Shown in pieces: positions 8,360-18,618 of a stretch of 64,000 bases of DNA. The DNA is taken from assembly GCF_016239305.1 (NCBI RefSeq), contig NZ_JAEHOQ010000007.1:62001-126000 (forward strand), given 5' to 3'. Both the position numbers and the translations under genes were made by a program. The notes under the pieces were generated by a model. The model ran no database searches, was not told where the DNA came from, and worked only from the letters and a program-made list of their open reading frames with translations. How positions within the stretch are numbered: the first letter of the stretch is position 1; the number at the start of each line of letters is the position of its first letter. The stretch is from Proteus vulgaris. Lineage in GTDB: Bacteria > Pseudomonadota > Gammaproteobacteria > Enterobacterales > Enterobacteriaceae.

Positions 8360-9928
8360 TTACTTACTTTGTGCAGAAGAAGCGTTCTTCTGTTCAAAGT
8401 GATAGCGACCCGTCTTCAGGCTACTCGGCCCAAGGCGACCAAATTTGAACATCAGGAACATTTCGGCAACTAAGAACAGAGTATACAGACCACAGATAAG
8501 ACCCATAGATACCAGAATATCAGCCTGTGTCAGTGATGATGTTGCTACAGCCGTAGGCAAGATTTCACCAATCGCCCATGGTTGACGTCCATATTCCGCA
8601 ACAAACCAACCTGCTTCAATCGCAATCCAAGGTAATGGAATACCCAGTAACGCAGCACGCAGTAACCATCTATAGTTACCAATACGGTTTGATAGAACGG
8701 TCCAGAAAGAGACAGCAATAATCAGTAACATTAGGAAGCCAACGGCAACCATGATACGGAATGACCAGAATAGAGGTGCAACATTAGGAATGGTGTCTTT
8801 TGCAGCAAGTTTGATTTGCGCTTCTGTTGCATCAACCACATTTTCAGTATAACGCTTCAGTAATAAGCCATAACCTAAATCTTGCTTAGCTTCATTAAAC
8901 GCCGCACGAACAGCAGGATCAGTATTACCTGAACGCAGTTCACTTAATAATTCGTAAGCTTTCATACCATTACGAATACGAACTTCATGCTGGCTCATTA
9001 GATCGTTAAGACCTAATACAGGCGTATCGAAAGAACGCGTTGCAATAATACCCATGACATAAGGGATTTGTAATGCAAACGAGTTTTCCATTTTTTCTTG
9101 ATTAGGGAATGCAATCAGATTAAATGCAGCTGGAGCTGCTTCTGTATGCCATTCGCCTTCAATTGCAGCCAGTTTGGTTTTTTGTACGTCACCCATTTCG
9201 TAACCAGATTCATCACCCAGTACGATAACAGATAACACAGCTGCGATACCAAAAGTAGCGGCAACTGCGAAAGAACGTTTTGCAAAACCGATGTCACGAC
9301 CTTTGAGCAAGTAGTAAGAGCTAATACCCAGAACAAAGAATGCACCAGTACAGTAACCAGCAGCAACGGTGTGAACAAATTTAACTTGAGCGACAGGGTT
9401 TAAAACCAGATCAGCAAAACTCAACATTTCCATTCGCATGGTTTCAAAGTTGAAGTCTGCAGCGACAGGGTTTTGCATCCAACCATTCGCAACAAGGATC
9501 CACAGTGCAGAGAAGTTAGAACCGAAAGCAACTAACCAAGTTACCATCAAGTGCTGCTTCTTACCTAAGCGATCCCAGCCAAAGAAGAACAATCCGACGA
9601 AAGTTGATTCTAAGAAGAACGCCATCAGACCTTCGATTGCTAAAGGCGCACCGAAGATATCACCGACGTAATGAGAGAAATATGACCAGTTAGTACCAAA
9701 TTGGAACTCCATGGTCAACCCAGTTGCGACACCCAGAGCAAAGTTAATACCAAATAACTTACCCCAGAACTTTGTCATATCTTTGTAAACTTGTTTACCC
9801 GACAGGACATATATCGTTTCCATGATTGCCAGCATAAACGCCATACCTAACGTTAACGGGACAAACAGGAAGTGATACATCGCTGTTAAGGCAAACTGTA
9901 ACCGTGACAGTTCGACAATATCAAACAT
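8360..9928 (-). CDS. cydA: Cytochrome bd ubiquinol oxidase subunit I
   Basis: A 522-residue CydA, the same length as in E. coli, with the long Q-loop form. Haem ligands are in place: His19 (AMYHF), His186 (KFVHTV), and a Met in [12 protein letters not shown]. Glu99 and Glu107 of the proton/haem region (AIEG, FLESTF) are visible. The quinol-binding loop follows ([24 protein letters not shown] as parts). AAGGAG is 5 nt before the ATG. The long upstream region with an FNR-like site fits oxygen control. Confidence 0.98.
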   Translation of the reverse strand: MFDIVELSRLQFALTAMYHFLFVPLTLGMAFMLAIMETIYVLSGKQVYKDMTKFWGKLFGINFALGVATGLTMEFQFGTNWSYFSHYVGDIFGAPLAIEGLMAFFLESTFVGLFFFGWDRLGKKQHLMVTWLVAFGSNFSALWILVANGWMQNPVAADFNFETMRMEMLSFADLVLNPVAQVKFVHTVAAGYCTGAFFVLGISSYYLLKGRDIGFAKRSFAVAATFGIAAVLSVIVLGDESGYEMGDVQKTKLAAIEGEWHTEAAPAAFNLIAFPNQEKMENSFALQIPYVMGIIATRSFDTPVLGLNDLMSQHEVRIRNGMKAYELLSELRSGNTDPAVRAAFNEAKQDLGYGLLLKRYTENVVDATEAQIKLAAKDTIPNVAPLFWSFRIMVAVGFLMLLIIAVSFWTVLSNRIGNYRWLLRAALLGIPLPWIAIEAGWFVAEYGRQPWAIGEILPTAVATSSLTQADILVSMGLICGLYTLFLVAEMFLMFKFGRLGPSSLKTGRYHFEQKNASSAQSK

Positions 9929-10225
9929 CTTGACTCCTTGCTCCTAGCAGGAAGACACCGACTTGCGGCAACCCGACTTTATTAAATTATAAAGCCTCAT
10001 AACTACCAGCAATAAATGCCTCTAAAAACAACAACGAATATTAAAGACCAAAAACACAATACCTTACAAATAGTACGCTTATATTTACATATAATAAATA
10101 TATTTTGCGTGACCCAGATTTGAATTCTGAGCTTAGGTCAAAAATACGACTTTTAGGTTTGTAACAGCATATTTGATCGTGTGCCAATTTAAGCATATTC
10201 AGAAATTTTTGCCACAATTAATAAC

Positions 10226-10239
10226 TTGACCCACATCAA
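10226..10239. promoter_or_regulatory. FNR-like binding site upstream of cydA
   Basis: TTGACCCACATCAA closely matches the FNR consensus TTGAT-N4-ATCAA, about 300 bp before the cydA ATG. The E. coli cydA promoter is likewise some 300 bp upstream and is controlled by FNR and ArcA. Regulation here is inferred. Confidence 0.6.
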
Positions 10240-11329
10240 AAAAACACTTTAATGTTAACTAGTTGCGAATAAATTACCCAATAGTTACCATTGTGTTAAT
10301 ACAATGTTGTTTTTATTTTTAAGTGTAATTTATCTCCTTATATTTTCCATAATAAAATTAACTTTTTATTTTCATAAAAGGCCTAAAAATAAACACTTTT
10401 AGTTGTGTTTTATTAATTTTAATATCAAAATCATTTTTTTGCAGGTAAAAAATAAATATTTAAAAAAAATAATTTATTAATTAACAAGTTGAAATTTACA
10501 AAAGTGTAAATACAGAAAATAACATCTAGCTAATTTATCAAATAAAGATAAAAATAAAATCTAATAGTGATTGTCTATTTTTAATATTAATGGCTGTTTA
10601 TTTTATTTTTTATTTCAGATAAGTAAACTGTAATTAATCTATCTTATGGATCTAAAATACAAATAAATGATTCAAAAAAATTAAAAATACTCATTAAAAT
10701 CAATATAATAAAAAAACAAACTGTTCGACACCCTGAAAAAGAAAACCAGCTCATCTTTATTGTATTTTATTATTTTTGTGGGACATTTCTTACCGCGACC
10801 ATAAGTATTTCATCATTACACTCAATAGGTATAAAAGAGCCATGTTTCGGCTTTAATCCCCTTTTCAATGCTCTATCATAATAAAAGAATATTTTCTCAT
10901 ATAGGCCTCTTTATCTACCCTCTTTTTCACTTACTCATTAACATGTTTAAAAAACCATCTTCTTAGTAAAAATCGGCCTTACAGCGATATTAAAGGGGAA
11001 ATTAGGAACTATTATTACGATATTTATAGAAAAGAGCATGATGATGTCGACATAAAATAACTATTTATTTTCTTTTGTTAGTCTCGTTTCTCACCTAAAA
11101 CATGCATTTAAAATATGGTTTTTAACAACTAAGAATGAATATACACAACATTCATCATTATTTTTAGTTTATGCAAAAAGCTTAGAAAAAGAAAAAAAAG
11201 ATCTTTTGCATAGAAATCAATAATTGAAAAATTTAATATAAAACAAATGATTAGTATAAATCCATATAGATATTTAAAGTATTAATCACAATACTCGATA
11301 TAGATATAAATATTTAAATGAAACTAGAT

Positions 11330-11366
11330 ATAAAAATGCCAGTTTCCTTTTAAGAAACTGGCATTT
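11330..11366 (-). terminator. Intrinsic terminator of the sdh-suc operon
   Basis: 13-bp stem (AAATGCCAGTTTC, 11334-11346, with its complement 11354-11366), 7-nt loop, followed by TTTTTA on the minus strand. It lies 40 bp beyond the sucD stop. Confidence 0.88.
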
Positions 11367-11405
11367 AAAATAGTATCAAACTGAAACCATTAACAGTATT
11401 TTTAC

Positions 11406-12275
11406 TTACTTGATCATTGATTTAATGGCTTCGCCAATATCAGCTAAGCTACGCACGGTTTTAACACCTGCAGCTTCAAGTGCAGCAAATTTCTCATCCG
11501 CTGTACCTTTACCACCCGCAATGATAGCTCCTGCATGTCCCATACGTTTGCCTTTAGGGGCCGTCACACCAGCAATGTAACCTACAACCGGTTTAGTCAC
11601 ATGATCTTTGATATAAGCCGCTGCTTCTTCTTCTGCTGTACCCCCAATTTCACCGATCATCACAATCGCTTCTGTTTGTGGATCTTCTTGGAATAACTTC
11701 AGAATATCAATAAAGTTAGAACCTGGAATTGGGTCGCCACCAATACCAACACACGTTGATTGGCCTAAGCCAACATCCGTTGTCTGTTTAACTGCCTCAT
11801 AAGTTAATGTACCTGAACGAGATACGATACCAACTTTTCCCGGTAAATGAATGTGGCCAGGCATAATGCCAATCTTACATTCACCCGGTGTGATTACACC
11901 TGGGCAGTTAGGGCCAATCATACGCACGCCCGCTTCATCTAATTTTACTTTTACTGTTAGCATATCCAAAGTAGGAATACCTTCTGTAATAGTAATGATG
12001 AGTTTAATGCCGGCCTCAATCGCTTCTAAGATTGAATCTTTACAAAATGGCGCAGGTACATAAATAACTGTCGCAGTTGCACCTGTTGCCTCAACTGCTT
12101 CGCGTACAGTATTAAATACAGGAAGTCCCAAGTGTGTAGTGCCACCTTTACCCGGTGTAACACCACCAACCATTTGTGTACCATAAGCAATTGCTTGCTC
12201 AGAGTGAAATGTTCCTTGGCTACCAGTAAAACCTTGGCAAATTACTTTGGTGTTTTTATCGATTAAAATAGACAT
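11406..12275 (-). CDS. sucD: Succinyl-CoA synthetase alpha subunit
   Basis: A 289-residue SucD. It has the CoA-binding Rossmann N-terminus ([15 protein letters not shown]), the [20 protein letters not shown] motif, and the phosphohistidine His247 in KRMGHAGAI. With SucC it converts succinyl-CoA to succinate with substrate-level phosphorylation in the TCA cycle. Its ATG shares one base with the sucC TAA (TAATG). Last gene of the operon. Confidence 0.98.
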   Translation of the reverse strand: MSILIDKNTKVICQGFTGSQGTFHSEQAIAYGTQMVGGVTPGKGGTTHLGLPVFNTVREAVEATGATATVIYVPAPFCKDSILEAIEAGIKLIITITEGIPTLDMLTVKVKLDEAGVRMIGPNCPGVITPGECKIGIMPGHIHLPGKVGIVSRSGTLTYEAVKQTTDVGLGQSTCVGIGGDPIPGSNFIDILKLFQEDPQTEAIVMIGEIGGTAEEEAAAYIKDHVTKPVVGYIAGVTAPKGKRMGHAGAIIAGGKGTADEKFAALEAAGVKTVRSLADIGEAIKSMIK

Positions 12276-13441
12276 TATTTTGCCTCCGCTGCTGCAACAA
12301 CTTGTTTCGCGGCATCAGTTAAGCTTTTAGCTGCGATAATATTTAATCCACTATCCGCTAATTTCTTGGTGCCTAACTCTGCATTGTTTCCTTCAAGACG
12401 AACAACCACAGGAACATTAACGCCAACTTCTTCAACTGCGCCAATAATACCGTCTGCGATTAAGTCACAACGAACAATACCGCCGAAAATATTGACTAAT
12501 ACAGCACTAACATTTTCATCTGACAAAATAATTTTAAATGCTTCTGTTACACGTTCTTTTGTTGCACCACCGCCTACATCGAGGAAGTTAGCTGGTTCGC
12601 CACCGTGAAGTTTAACGATATCCATAGTACCCATTGCTAAACCAGCACCATTGACCATGCAACCAATATTGCCATCTAATGCAACGTAGTTCAGCTCCCA
12701 CTGTGCAGCTTGTGCTTCTCGCGGATCTTCCTGTGATGGGTCGTGTAGCTCACGCATCTCTGGCTGGCGATATAATGCATTGCTATCTACACCTAATTTG
12801 CCATCAAGACAAATCAAATCATCTTCTTTAGTGATAACTAGAGGGTTAATTTCTATTAGCGCAAGATCACGCTCTAAGAAAATAGTAGCTAATCCCATAA
12901 AGATCTTAGCAAATTGACTAACTTGCTTGCCTTTTAAACCCAGCTTAAAGGCGAGCTCTCTTCCCTGATAAGGCATAGGGCCTGTCAGTGGATCAATAAT
13001 TGCGCGATGAATAAGTTCTGGCGTTTCTTCAGCCACTTTTTCAATTTCTACGCCACCTTCAGTTGAAGCCATAAAGACAACGCGACGGGTACCACGGTCA
13101 ATAACCGCACCAAGATAAAGCTCTTTAGCAATATCGGTTGCCGCTTCAACCAAAATCTGTGTAACAGGCTGACCATTAGCGTCTGTTTGATAAGTCACTA
13201 AACGTTTGCCTAACCATTGTTCAGCAAATGCGCGGATCTCTTCTTTAGATTTAACGACTTTTACGCCGCCCGCTTTACCACGTCCACCCGCGTGAACCTG
13301 ACATTTCACGACCCAAGGGCCTTGACCGATTTTTGATGCAGCTTCTTCTGCTTCGCGCGGCGTGGAGCAGGCGAAACCAGCAGGTGCTGGTAATCCATAC
13401 CGTGTGAAAAGCTGTTTTGCCTGATACTCGTGTAAATTCAT
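12275..13441 (-). CDS. sucC: Succinyl-CoA synthetase beta subunit
   Basis: A 388-residue SucC, the same length as in E. coli. It contains the ATP-grasp domain ([24 protein letters not shown]) and a C-terminal CoA-ligase domain ([16 protein letters not shown]). It binds nucleotide and succinate. A 159-bp spacer with a hairpin separates it from sucB; it is coupled to sucD. Confidence 0.98.
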   Translation of the reverse strand: MNLHEYQAKQLFTRYGLPAPAGFACSTPREAEEAASKIGQGPWVVKCQVHAGGRGKAGGVKVVKSKEEIRAFAEQWLGKRLVTYQTDANGQPVTQILVEAATDIAKELYLGAVIDRGTRRVVFMASTEGGVEIEKVAEETPELIHRAIIDPLTGPMPYQGRELAFKLGLKGKQVSQFAKIFMGLATIFLERDLALIEINPLVITKEDDLICLDGKLGVDSNALYRQPEMRELHDPSQEDPREAQAAQWELNYVALDGNIGCMVNGAGLAMGTMDIVKLHGGEPANFLDVGGGATKERVTEAFKIILSDENVSAVLVNIFGGIVRCDLIADGIIGAVEEVGVNVPVVVRLEGNNAELGTKKLADSGLNIIAAKSLTDAAKQVVAAAEAK

Positions 13442-13558
13442 GATGTTCTATCCATAATCTTGTTGAAAGTCGGGCTTTCTTATTTTTTTGACTATAAGCC
13501 AGAGAAATCTGACTTCACGAACACACTGTACTTCTTTGATGCTTGTGTCTGTTGCTAA

Positions 13559-13582
13559 AGGCAGGAGGAGCATCTCCTGCCT
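13559..13582. repeat. Hairpin in the sucB-sucC spacer
   Basis: Perfect 9-bp inverted repeat AGGCAGGAG / CTCCTGCCT with a 6-nt loop and only a short T-stretch on the minus strand. It could be an RNA stability or partial-termination element setting the sucAB to sucCD ratio. The role is inferred. Confidence 0.55.
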
Positions 13583-13600
13583 AAAAGCAATATTTATTAC

Positions 13601-14806
13601 TTATACATCCAGTAATAAACGAGCTGGATCTTCTAGCATCTCTTTAACGGTTACTAAGAAACCGACAGACTCACGACCATCAATTAAACGGTGATCATAA
13701 GACAGAGCCAGATACATCATTGGTAGAATAACAACCTGACCATCAACGGCCATTGGGCGATCCTTAATAGCATGCATCCCTAAAATGGCACTTTGTGGTG
13801 GGTTGATAATAGGCGTTGACATTAATGAGCCGAAAACACCGCCATTTGTGATAGTAAAGTTACCACCCGTTAAGTCTTCAACAGTTAACTTACCATCACG
13901 ACCTTTTACTGCTAATTCTTTGATGTTTTTCTCGATATCCGCCATGCTCATTGCATCTGCATCACGTAATACTGGTGTTACCAGACCACGAGGTGTTGAT
14001 ACTGCAATACTGATATCGAAATAGTTATGATAAACCACATCTGTGCCATCAATAGAAGCATTCACTTCTGGATAACGTTTCAGTGCTTCAATAACCGCTT
14101 TAATATAGAAAGACATAAAGCCTAAACGGACACCGTGGCGTTTTTCGAAAGCTTCACCATATTGAGCACGCAAATCTTTGATCGGTTGCATGTTGATTTC
14201 GTTAAACGTTGTCAACATTGCGGTAGTGTTTTTCGCTTCTAATAAACGCTCTGCAACACGTTTGCGTAAACGAGTCATAGGAACACGTTTTTCGCTACGG
14301 TGAGATAACAGCGCTTGAGGAGCTTCCTCAACAGGTTTCGTTGCAGTTTTATTTGCAACATGACCTTCGATATCTTGGCGAGTTAAACGACCACCTACAC
14401 CGCTACCTTTCACATCAGCAGGATTAACATCGTGCTCTGCGACTAAACGACGCGCTGTTGGGCTTAATGCATCGTTATTACCTTTTTCAGCAATATCAGC
14501 ACTTTGACGCTGTGCTGGTGTGCTATCTTGAGCTGGTTTTACATCAGCAGGAATACCTGTGCTATCACCTAAACGAATGCGACCGAGTAATTGGCGTGAA
14601 CCAACGGTTGCGCCTTCATCTTCAAGGATACTTTCTAATACGCCTGCTTCACTTGCAGGAACTTCTAAAACAACTTTATCTGTTTCGATTTCAACCAGCA
14701 CTTCATCGCGTTGAATGCTATCACCAGGTTTTTTATGCCAAGTTGCGACCGATGCGTCAGCAACTGATTCAGGGAGATCCGGTACCAGAATGTCTACACT
14801 ACTCAT
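13601..14806 (-). CDS. sucB: 2-oxoglutarate dehydrogenase E2, dihydrolipoyl succinyltransferase
   Basis: A 401-residue E2. Lipoyl domain with the lipoylated Lys44 in [12 protein letters not shown]; peripheral subunit-binding domain ([23 protein letters not shown]); C-terminal catalytic domain with the active-site HxxxD at His372/Asp376 ([10 protein letters not shown]). It transfers succinyl groups to CoA in the OGDH complex with SucA and Lpd. AGGAT lies just before the ATG, 13 bp after sucA. Confidence 0.98.
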   Translation of the reverse strand: MSSVDILVPDLPESVADASVATWHKKPGDSIQRDEVLVEIETDKVVLEVPASEAGVLESILEDEGATVGSRQLLGRIRLGDSTGIPADVKPAQDSTPAQRQSADIAEKGNNDALSPTARRLVAEHDVNPADVKGSGVGGRLTRQDIEGHVANKTATKPVEEAPQALLSHRSEKRVPMTRLRKRVAERLLEAKNTTAMLTTFNEINMQPIKDLRAQYGEAFEKRHGVRLGFMSFYIKAVIEALKRYPEVNASIDGTDVVYHNYFDISIAVSTPRGLVTPVLRDADAMSMADIEKNIKELAVKGRDGKLTVEDLTGGNFTITNGGVFGSLMSTPIINPPQSAILGMHAIKDRPMAVDGQVVILPMMYLALSYDHRLIDGRESVGFLVTVKEMLEDPARLLLDV

Positions 14807-14819
14807 TTTCTATCCTTAT

Positions 14820-17624
14820 TTATTCAACTTTCAGTGCGTCTTCAACCAGAGCTTTTTGTTGCTCCTGATGAACAGAGGTATAACCAACTGCTGGAGAGGC
14901 TGATGCAGGGCGTCCTGCATAACGTAATGTTGCGCCCGTAGGAATAGCATCACGGAAATTATGCTGACTACAATACCAAGCCCCTTGATTTAGAGGCTCT
15001 TCTTGACACCAAACGAAATCTTTCACATGGGCGTAAGATGCCAGAATTTGCGCAATATCTTCGTGTGGGAATGGGTACAGTTGTTCAATACGAATAATGG
15101 CAACGTTGTTTTGCTCGTTAGCACGACGTTGTTCTAATAAATCGTAGTAAACCTTACCTGAACACATCACAACACGTTTTACATCAGCTGGTTTTAAATC
15201 ATCCATCTCACCAATTACAGGTAAGAATTTACCATTGGCTAATTCATCCAATGCAGAAACCGCTAACGGGTGACGTAATAGTGATTTTGGTGACATTACG
15301 ATAAGTGGGCGACGCATACCACGTAACGCTTGACGGCGTAACATATGGTAAACCTGAGCCGGTGTTGATGGTACACAAACCTGCATGTTTTGCTCTGCAC
15401 ACAGTTGCAGATAGCGTTCTAAACGAGCAGAGGAGTGTTCAGGACCTTGGCCTTCATAACCGTGTGGTAACAACATCACTAAACCACACATGCGACCCCA
15501 TTTTTGCTCACCAGAGCTAATAAATTGGTCGATAACTACTTGAGCAACGTTTGCAAAGTCACCAAATTGCGCTTCCCAAATAGTCAGTCCACGAGGTTCT
15601 GTTGTTGCATAGCCATATTCAAATGCAAGAACGGCTTCTTCTGTTAATACAGAGTCCCAGACATTAAATTGCCCTTGAGCATTATGAATATTAGCCAGTG
15701 GAACATAAACAGAACCATTAGTTTGATTATGAATAACGGCGTGACGGTGGAAGAATGTACCACGACCAGCATCTTCACCAGAAAGACGAATGGTAATACC
15801 TTGGTCAACTAAAGTTGCATACGCTAATGTTTCCGCGGCACCCCAGTCGAGCAATTTTTCACCTTCTGCCATGACAGCACGGTCTGCATAAATTTTCTCA
15901 ACACGGGATTGCATCACAATTTCTGAAGGAACAGTACTCACACGGCGCGCTAAATCTTGTAAACGTGTTTTTTCTACTTTATGTGGATAGTCTTCATTCC
16001 ATTCGTGATTTAAATACGGTTCCCATGTATAAGAATGTAGCCCCATTGGACGGTATTCTTCAACAACACAATCACCACGATCCAGTGCATCACGATAGAG
16101 ATTAACCAGTTCAGTCACATCATTGGCATCAAGTAGTGATTGAGCAACCAGTTTATCCGCATAAATTTTACGTGGCGTTGGGTGTTTCTTGATTTTTTGA
16201 TACATCAGAGGCTGAGTCGCATTTGGCTCATCCGCTTCGTTATGGCCATGGCGGCGATAACACACCAAATCAATCATTACGTCACGTTTAAAGGTATTAC
16301 GGAAATCCAATGCAAGGCGAGTTACAAAAGCAACCGCTTCAGGATCATCAGCATTAACGTGGAAAATTGGTGCCTGAACCATTTTCACAATATCAGTACA
16401 GTATTGTGTTGAACGAGCATCTTTTGGATTTGATGTGGTAAAACCAACTTGGTTATTGATAACAATACGAACTGTACCGCCAACTTCATAACCACGCGCT
16501 TGCGACATATTCAAGGTTTCTTGAACAACACCTTGACCAGTTACCGCAGCATCACCATGAATGGTAATAGGAAGAACCATATTACTACGCGCTTCATCTA
16601 AACGATCACGACGAGCACGAACAGAACCGATAACAACTGGGCTAACAATCTCTAAGTGAGAAGGGTTAAAGGCTAATGCTAAGTGAACTTGAGCCCCTTC
16701 AGTTGCAAAATCGGATGAGAAACCTTGGTGATATTTAACGTCACCAGTTCCCAAATGCTCTTTATGGATCCCCGCAAATTCATCAAATAAATCAGCAGGT
16801 TTTTTACCAAGGATATTAACCAAAACGTTTAAACGTCCACGGTGTGCCATACCAAGAACCACTTCACGAGTATCTTGTTTACCTGCATGACGGATTAAAT
16901 CTTTTAGCATAGGTACTAATGCATCACCACCTTCTAAAGAGAAGCGTTTTGCACCTGGGAATTTCGCACCTAAATAGCGTTCTAACCCTTCAGCAGCTGT
17001 CAGCTCTGTCAGGAAGCGTAACTTTTCTTCTTTTGTAAATTGGTCTGCAACATTAACTGATTCTAAACGTTGTTGGATCCAGCGTTTTTCTTCAGTGTTA
17101 GTGATATGCATATATTCAGCACCGATTGAACCACAATAAATGCGTTTCAGGGCTTCATATAAATCACTTAATTTCATAGTTTCTTTGCCGATGGCGAAAG
17201 AACCGACGTTGAAAGTTTCTTCAAAGTCTTCTTTAGTCAGATTATGGAAAGCTGGATCTAAATCTGGAACAGATTCTTGTTTCCACAAACCAAGTGGGTC
17301 TAGGTTCGCATTTTGGTGGCCACGAAAACGAAAGGCATTAATGAGCTGCAAAACTTTGACTTGTTTTGAGTCCGTTGCCGGATCGCTTACCGAGGTATGA
17401 TATCGAGTGGATTCTTTTGCGAGGCGTCTGAAGTAGTCGCGAGTCTGAGAATGCGACTGCTCTATGCCTTGACTTGCGGGCAGTTGTTGAAAAATCTCTC
17501 TCCAACTTTCGTCAACAGAGTTTGGGTCAGTTAGGTAATCTTCATAGATGTCTTCTATGTAAGACTGATTCTCTCCTGCTAGAAATGTTGATTCTAGCCA
17601 GTCCTTCATTGCGCCGTTCTGCAT
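14820..17624 (-). CDS. sucA: 2-oxoglutarate dehydrogenase E1 (thiamin diphosphate)
   Basis: A 934-residue E1o. Recognisable stretches: the N-terminal E2-binding segment (YIEDIYEDYLTDPNSVDESWREIF), HAGKQDTREVVLGMAHRGRLNVL, the ThDP motif region (HGDAAVTGQGVVQETLNMS to ARSTQYCTDIVKM), and the transketolase-like C-terminus (SGEDAGRGTFFHRHAV; EYGYATTEPRGLTIWEAQFGDF). It decarboxylates 2-oxoglutarate and succinylates the lipoyl group of SucB. AGGGAT precedes the ATG. A 243-bp spacer with hairpins separates it from sdhB. Confidence 0.98.
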   Translation of the reverse strand: MQNGAMKDWLESTFLAGENQSYIEDIYEDYLTDPNSVDESWREIFQQLPASQGIEQSHSQTRDYFRRLAKESTRYHTSVSDPATDSKQVKVLQLINAFRFRGHQNANLDPLGLWKQESVPDLDPAFHNLTKEDFEETFNVGSFAIGKETMKLSDLYEALKRIYCGSIGAEYMHITNTEEKRWIQQRLESVNVADQFTKEEKLRFLTELTAAEGLERYLGAKFPGAKRFSLEGGDALVPMLKDLIRHAGKQDTREVVLGMAHRGRLNVLVNILGKKPADLFDEFAGIHKEHLGTGDVKYHQGFSSDFATEGAQVHLALAFNPSHLEIVSPVVIGSVRARRDRLDEARSNMVLPITIHGDAAVTGQGVVQETLNMSQARGYEVGGTVRIVINNQVGFTTSNPKDARSTQYCTDIVKMVQAPIFHVNADDPEAVAFVTRLALDFRNTFKRDVMIDLVCYRRHGHNEADEPNATQPLMYQKIKKHPTPRKIYADKLVAQSLLDANDVTELVNLYRDALDRGDCVVEEYRPMGLHSYTWEPYLNHEWNEDYPHKVEKTRLQDLARRVSTVPSEIVMQSRVEKIYADRAVMAEGEKLLDWGAAETLAYATLVDQGITIRLSGEDAGRGTFFHRHAVIHNQTNGSVYVPLANIHNAQGQFNVWDSVLTEEAVLAFEYGYATTEPRGLTIWEAQFGDFANVAQVVIDQFISSGEQKWGRMCGLVMLLPHGYEGQGPEHSSARLERYLQLCAEQNMQVCVPSTPAQVYHMLRRQALRGMRRPLIVMSPKSLLRHPLAVSALDELANGKFLPVIGEMDDLKPADVKRVVMCSGKVYYDLLEQRRANEQNNVAIIRIEQLYPFPHEDIAQILASYAHVKDFVWCQEEPLNQGAWYCSQHNFRDAIPTGATLRYAGRPASASPAVGYTSVHQEQQKALVEDALKVE

Positions 17625-17724
17625 TATGATCCCTTAAGCTATACAGCTTTAGTTCGCCGTGGATAACTAATACCGTGATTAAACGGTGTCGATTGCAAGG
17701 TTCTCTCATGACCCGCTATCTCGC

Positions 17725-17788
17725 AGGTTCTTTAAATATGGAGCTTTAGCTCTCAAGGAACCTTTAAGCACTGTCTAACAGTGTTTAA
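17725..17788. repeat. Nested and tandem hairpins in the sdhB-sucA spacer
   Basis: AGGTTC (17725) pairs with GAACCT (17758) around an inner GAGC-TTTA-GCTC hairpin (17741-17752). It is followed directly by a second palindrome with CACTG / CAGTG arms inside TTTAA / TTAAA (17763-17788). No T-run follows either, so these look like RNA processing or stability structures in the long sdh-suc transcript rather than terminators. Confidence 0.5.
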
Positions 17789-17834
17789 AGGTGCCTTACT
17801 ATTTACCGCAAACGTCTAACTTAGTTTTTCCATT

Positions 17835-17861
17835 AACCGCCCTAACTATTTTAGGGCGGTT
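17835..17861. repeat. 11-bp perfect inverted repeat just after sdhB
   Basis: AACCGCCCTAA (17835-17845) and its complement (17851-17861), 5-nt loop, starting a few bases beyond the sdhB stop. No T-run on the minus strand, so it would at most stabilise the 3' end of sdh mRNA or partly terminate. Confidence 0.6.
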
Positions 17862-17867
17862 ATTATT

Positions 17868-18584
17868 TTATGCACTACGTTTTAACAACATCGACTTAAT
17901 GTGGCCAATCGCTTTTGTTGGATTGAGTCCTTTAGGACATACGCTGACACAGTTCATAATGCCATGACAACGGAATACACTGAACGCATCGTTAAGATCA
18001 TCAAGGCGAGATTCTGTTTCTGTATCACGACTATCAATCAAGAAACGATAAGCAGCTAACAATCCAGCTGGCCCGATAAACTTATCTGGATTCCACCAGA
18101 ATGACGGGCAAGAGGTTGAACAACAAGCACAAAGGATACAATCGTAAAGACCATCAAGCTTTTCGCGTTGTTCTGGGGACTGTAAGTTCTCACGAGCAGG
18201 AGGATTTTTGCCATTATTAATTAAATACGGACGAATTTTCTCATACTGTGTATAGAACTGAGTCATATCCACTATTAAATCACGAATTACTGGTAAACCG
18301 GGTAACGGTCTGATCACAATTTTCTTACTTCCTTTCTGTAAAGATGAAATAGGTGTGATACAAGCCAAACCATTTTTACCATTCATGTTCACGCCATCAG
18401 AGCCGCAAACACCTTCACGACAAGAACGACGGAACGATAAGGTAGGATCTTTTTCCTTTAATTGAATTAATGCATCCAACAGCATCATGTCACGCCCTTC
18501 AGGAACTTCGAGGGTGTAATCTTGCATATGCGGCGCATTATCAACGTCGGGATTGTAACGATAAATCGAAAATTCAAGTTTCAT
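17868..18584 (-). CDS. sdhB: Succinate dehydrogenase iron-sulfur subunit
   Basis: A 238-residue SdhB, the same length as in E. coli. [2Fe-2S] ligands Cys55, Cys60, Asp63 and Cys75 (RRSCREGVCGSDG; NGLACITP). [4Fe-4S] and [3Fe-4S] motifs follow (CILCACCSTSCPSFWW; CHGIMNCVSVCPKGLNP). It carries electrons from the flavin subunit to quinone in complex II. GGAG lies 8 nt before the ATG. Confidence 0.98.
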   Translation of the reverse strand: MKLEFSIYRYNPDVDNAPHMQDYTLEVPEGRDMMLLDALIQLKEKDPTLSFRRSCREGVCGSDGVNMNGKNGLACITPISSLQKGSKKIVIRPLPGLPVIRDLIVDMTQFYTQYEKIRPYLINNGKNPPARENLQSPEQREKLDGLYDCILCACCSTSCPSFWWNPDKFIGPAGLLAAYRFLIDSRDTETESRLDDLNDAFSVFRCHGIMNCVSVCPKGLNPTKAIGHIKSMLLKRSA

Positions 18585-18618
18585 ATTTAAGTCTCCGCAA
18601 CTTCAATAACACCGCTAA

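Larger units (their letters stand above)
9929..11405. other. 1.5-kb AT-rich gene-free region between cydA and sucD
   Basis: No credible coding region longer than 60 codons on either strand. The half near cydA must carry the cyd promoter (FNR-like site at 10226). The rest is very AT-rich with frequent stops; the only clear structure is the suc terminator at its sucD end. In E. coli this interval holds mngR-mngA, so it may be the remnant of a variable slot. Confidence 0.6.

Noticed and set aside
14458-14903. Frames of 136 and 62 codons on the plus strand opposite sucB and sucA
   Set aside because: Shadows of highly conserved genes on the minus strand, with no plausible start signals or family resemblance.
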